Of a stretch of 64,000 nt of DNA, positions 59,930 to 64,000 are shown one piece after another. The notes beneath the pieces are model-generated. The model made no database searches. It was not told the origin of the DNA and saw only the letters and a list, made by a program, of their open reading frames with translations. The position numbers were made by a program, and so were the translations under genes. Location of the stretch: positions 11,966,001 to 12,030,000 of the forward strand of contig NC_046679.1 of the NCBI RefSeq assembly GCF_009870125.1. Reading direction: 5' to 3'. Within the stretch, counting starts at the first letter, position 1. The number at the start of each line of letters is the position of its first letter. The stretch comes from Drosophila pseudoobscura (Eukaryota; Arthropoda; Insecta; Diptera; Drosophilidae).

Positions 59930-60727
59930 ATGCAATGCGAGAGAAGAAGCACAACAAACGACAATAGCGACTGCACCAATACTATTAAATTGCCAAATGA
60001 ATCTTCACACGAGCTCTGCGGACTTGCCAAACAGAGTCCCAAGCCGAAAAGACCCGATCGCCCAACAAGGGAAAAACCAAAGTCAAAGTCAGAGAGCCAT
60101 CTATCCCTACAACTGGGGTCCCCGGTCCCCTGCCCGCGCGCTGACCAAGAGAAGAGGAGTTCCATTCAATTGCGCTTTGTACGATTCATGGCGCGTGATT
60201 TTTGCAGCTTGTGTTCGGGGCTTTGCCTGGCACTATTTTTAACCAGCATCCCAGCGGCAACCGCAGCAGCAGCCACAAACATTTTAGCCAGAAGCCGCAG
60301 CTACAATGTTGACAACGTCAACCCGTGTCCGTGTCCCCGCCCGGATCCTTGTCCATGCCGCGTCCGCGTCCGACCGTCTATTTCCATGTCGCCAATGTTT
60401 GTCCACAATTCAAAATCATTTAAGCGCGCTTTTTGCTCTTTCAGTCAGAGAGCTTTTGTGTGGGCACCCCGCCCTCCTTCTTCTTCTTCGTTGGCTACTT
60501 TTTCTTTCATTTTTGTTTTTTTTTTCCTCGAGAGTTCTCTCTTTTTATGGCTTTCCTTTTTATGGATTATTTTCACGCCTTTGGCGCTTTGCATTTTGCC
60601 TTTTTGCTGGCCACATTTTCCATTGCGGAACTGGTGCTGGAGCTGGGGAAGGGGGGGAGTAGGGAAACAAGTCCACAGGCTGACTGGCATGGCCGGGCAT
60701 ATTTCTCTGGACGGGCAATATAATTGA
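59930..60727 (+). other. Unassigned 265-codon open frame (doubtful)
   Basis: The longest frame in the right third of the window. The N-terminal part is hydrophilic. An internal Met at about 60188 starts a signal-peptide-like segment (MARDFCSLCSGLCLALFLTS), followed by a CPCPRP/CPCRVRVRP stretch, and the end is hydrophobic (SFIFVFFFLESSLFLWLSFL) because of T-rich DNA. Codon use looks compositional rather than selected, and no family is recognised. Probably chance. Confidence 0.12.
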
Positions 60728-63700
60728 AAATCCCACAAAGGTGTCGTCGATGCTTTGTGACTAAATTGAATTTAGTAATCGCTTTTTTATCGACCATTTC
60801 AAACTAAACACACACACACGCACACACACACAGGCAGGCTCCGATGCCTAGGCAGGAAGTGCCTTCGGGCACTTTCTAAACCATGTTTTGGCACGTGCTC
60901 CACTCTCCATGCACTCCCTGTACTCCCTGTACTCCCTGTACTCCCATATGCATGATCCTTCCTCGGCTTGTAGGCTCTCCAACAACTTTGTACACGAAGG
61001 CCTCGGGCTGCCGCCACAGACAATGACCATACCGGAGGATTGGGCACTTATAAGCCCATAGAAATATAAGAGATAATAAATTGCCAGCCAGCCAGCCAGC
61101 AACAGTCTTCTCTCCCATACAACACGACCTCAAGCACTTATCACGCGATTTAATGCTGGCACTCGGACTGGCACTTTCATTCGATTACCCCCTTGGGGGG
61201 GTTCATTAATTATTTATGGGTGAACAGGGGAAATTATGTATAATTTCTATTCCATTCAATTCATTCAACAATTCATTTAAACTTGAAATCCGTTTCGCCT
61301 GCATTTTCTTTTGTTTTTCGCTGAACTTGAAAAACTGGCAGATTATGTAAATGCTGGGGAAATGAGCGACATCCATTAACTACAAAAAACGAAAGGAAAT
61401 TTACAATGCATTGGGGATGGATGGAGCCAAGTCATTGGGCCAGGCCAAATCCAATGCGTGTCCCGCACAAAATTTCACCACATGATTTATAACACTTTTA
61501 ATTAAATTAAATTCAATTAAATCAAATTTTTCAAAATTCGCACAATGAAGTGGGGGCTTGGCAAGATATCAAAATATATGCTAAAATATGATGGGACCCA
61601 TACATTACGAGAGAAATGGGTATGATATGTGGGGTGTTTTATGACGAATTATAAGTACTCTACAGATATAGGGATTGTACAAAAATATTTATGGATATAA
61701 ATGGGATATAAACTTAGCAATCAAAAAAGAGGGGTGCTGTGATCTCTTTAAGTACTTAAGGGACATATAATTGAATTCTTTATTGCTCTTCCACACTGAC
61801 AGAGAAAAAGAGAGAGTGAAGGCTGAAGAGTCAGAGTTCTCCTTATTCTCGCTATAAGCAAGGAGAAATAGTTCCCAACGATCTCGAGGCAACTTGTCTG
61901 AATGTAGTTTGGACCTAAGAAATGCTGTTCGAAAAGTGTAGAACAAAAGGATAACAGTAAGAATACCCTTCCTTAAATTATTAAATTACTACTACTGGGA
62001 TCATTCCATAACTTTATAATGTTCAGAAGGAAGATATACATATTTAATATGAAACATGGTAAGAATGGAGCATAAATATATGTACAAAGTAATAGATTTA
62101 AAGGCTTTCTCTGAGACGTGGTCCAGAAGACTTTATAGATTCACTAATATTCAGGCCATAATTCAAGTTACGATGAAATGATTTTTAAATGTTCCAATAA
62201 TTCTTTATATTGATATTATAACATAATTAAAAAAAATATAAAAATAGTAGAATATATTTTGTAAATATTATATATGTAAATATATATTTCCCCTGAAACA
62301 AAATCTGTCAAATACACCCAGATACACCTTACGTTATAGGGTAACGGCATGGCAAACCTCTCCGATCGCGTGGCTTGGCGAAATTGAATTGAAAATTTCG
62401 CAAATAACTATGTGGGATGAGCTGATCATATTTTGTGGGTAATTTCATAGCGATAGAAAGTGCAAAGGTGAAAGGAGAATGCAAAGATGATGATTGAACC
62501 GAACAGAACACACGACCCACTCCCAAGGCCCATAGCCCAAGGAAGGGCCAGCTGTCACGCCGGGACCATCATCATGCGGCTGTAATAAGATGGCCACCCT
62601 GGTAATTGTCGGTTAATGTCTTCATTACAAGCCACAAGGCAGCGGGCGAATACGGTAGTTAAATTTAGAGGCGAAGCAGAAACAAGGCAGAGCCGAGAGA
62701 CCTGACCTAAGGCAACACACAGGCCGCCCTCCCTGCCCAAGCACGCGACTGGCCCGCAAACAGCTGCGGCAGCGAGAGAGCTAGAGCTAGAGAGAGAGCC
62801 AAGCAAGCAGTTCGAGTCCCGCACTGCGGCAAGCAGTGCAAACATTCAAATAAACAATCGCGCCGCCGCACGATCAGACTCAGTTTCAATTGGAACGTTG
62901 CGCGTGCGCCGTGAACGAAAATATCGCGCCGCTCTCCATCGTTCGTCGTCGTCTTGGTTTCGCTTTCGGTTCGTTTTGTTGCCTGCCCCCAAAATGCAGT
63001 TACATGCCATAGAAATATTTTTGATAAAATTATAAACTGTCAACCCCCCGCCGTTGGGTATTTCCCCAACAATATTTTGATATGTGAAAGTTTGCGCACA
63101 AACGATTAGAATTCTTAGAAGAACAAATTTGCATATTGTGTAAAACCAAATAAATGTGAAATTTTGTGAGCAGAGATTTGAAATAGAACAAAAATATTGT
63201 GACCTGCAAACCACAAACCAGAAAACAAATGACCCTTTCAAAAGTATCTAGATTTATGCCCCAATTTGCTTTAACCACCAAAGAGAGAGATGCCGACCGC
63301 AGATGAAAGACCATTTAGTGTAAATCTTTGAGGTGTTAATAGGAAATGTTTCAAAGAGAAGAAAAAATACTTTGGCAAAGAAATCTATGTTAATAGAGGC
63401 TTAGGGCCAGATTTCACCCAGAAAAGAAAACCTTTCCGGCAAAGTTTGTCTCCTCAAATTACACCAAGAGACAAGAGACATTCTTTTCTTTTCGTGTGAG
63501 ACAACGCCCTGTTCTAGAACTTTTTATGTTAAACCCAAAACGAATGTCGCCACGGGAGATACATTTCTCTCCATTTGGTCAACAAAGTCAATAAATTAAT
63601 TTAATTTTTATTGGGCGATGATAAATACTTTCAGTTGTTCAACGAATATGGTTCTTTAGGAATCAAACAGGAATACGAGACAATAAAGAGAGTGTCAAAA

Positions 63701-63729
63701 TTCCCCACAAAAAAATAAACCAGCGAATC

Positions 63730-63781
63730 ATGTGGATTCCCAGCGGAGGATCGAGCTTTTGGCTTCTGCCACTGGCATTTG
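63730..63781 (+). CDS. Signal-peptide first exon of a gene running off the right edge
   Basis: The ATG at 63730 opens MWIPSGGSSFWLLPLAF, a secretory signal-like sequence, then splits a Gly-type codon after its first base at a strong donor (GGTAAGTGC). Strand, phase and design copy exon 1 of the CBM14 gene at 35274 (short signal-peptide exon, phase-1 donor, long intron). The rest lies beyond 64000. From the order of D. melanogaster gene numbers I suspect a second chitin-binding Cpap-type gene (CG14304-like), but nothing in the window proves it. Confidence 0.6.
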
Positions 63782-64000
63782 GTAAGTGCATATCCATCCA
63801 TTAGGTTAGCCCCGTTTCAGCCAAGTTAGTTAGAATCGAACGGAACCAGTTTCCATGTTTCGCAGTGTGTCTTTTTTTTCCCCTGTTGATTGGGTGACTG
63901 AACGGGAGCAAGGTCGTAGCTTCTCAACAACACCAACAGCAACACCAACACCAACACCAACACTTTCAACACTGTCGGCACTGGCACTCTGCACTCAAAA
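63782..64000 (+). other. Start of the first intron of the right-edge gene
   Basis: Begins GTAAGTGCATATCC. It includes an ACCAACACC-type (CAACAC)n microsatellite around 63930-63970. Nothing else is recognised. Confidence 0.5.

Larger units (their letters stand above)
54098..63729. other. 9.6 kb without a recognised gene
   Basis: Non-coding by inspection: conserved-looking fly intergenic sequence mixed with AT-rich islands (55.15-56.4, 57.5-58.2 and 61.5-62.3 kb). Small repeats include GCCA units at 56795-56818 and 61083-61100, a TG microsatellite at 58458-58488, and four copies of a 10-bp TGTACTCCC-type unit at 60908-60943. A 265-codon + frame at 59930-60727 is listed separately. Sequence from about 62880 (ACTCAGTTTCAATTGG) may be the start of the leader of the gene that begins at 63730. 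Confidence 0.4.

Noticed and set aside
62780-62830. tRNA-like B box (CAGTTCGAGTCCC)
   Set aside because: No matching acceptor stem, A box or anticodon arm could be drawn around it.

Overview
The window is Drosophila nuclear DNA. Short introns with GT/AG borders split genes that match fly proteins end to end (Tim22, Gos28, Cpsf73, CstF64, Qin). The 5S rRNA genes are of Drosophila type, and the housekeeping promoters carry DRE and Motif-1 sites. An interspersed repeat at 23.8-24.3 kb looks like one common in obscura-group genomes, so a D. pseudoobscura/subobscura relative is my best guess. From memory, the gene order corresponds to D. melanogaster 3R near 91D (Muller E).

Layout. 1-1.8 kb: no gene seen; a GAGA-rich, TATA-containing stretch. 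1.8-9.0 kb is a compact housekeeping block. Tim22 and a small Tom22-like gene (both -) encode mitochondrial import subunits. Gos28 (-) is a Golgi SNARE. Cpsf73 (+) and CstF64 (-) face each other tail to tail; both encode mRNA 3'-end processing factors. 9.5-19.7 kb: a large C2H2 zinc-finger gene (+) of five coding exons, polyglutamine-rich, with a long 5' leader region. 19.8-23.8 kb: nine tandem 5S rRNA genes in units of about 453 bp, ending abruptly at an interspersed repeat. 24.7-30.1 kb: the Tudor-domain part of qin/kumo (-), a piRNA ping-pong factor; its RING/B-box exons are not found here.

30.1-64 kb is gene-poor. It holds an apparently complete Tc1-like transposon (31.2-32.9 kb), a LINE fragment, a tRNA-Pro gene, a four-exon secreted chitin-binding (CBM14) gene on + with a 14.7-kb first intron, and, at the right edge, the signal-peptide exon of another gene. 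Since qin lacks its 5' exons here, much or all of this region is probably a giant qin intron with nested genes on the opposite strand.

Functional themes: paired mitochondrial translocase genes, a convergent pair of cleavage/polyadenylation genes, and an array of 5S rRNA genes at an unexpected site. The most notable items are the 5S array with dimer-like homogenisation, the young Tc1 element with 228-bp inverted repeats, and the nested architecture of qin.
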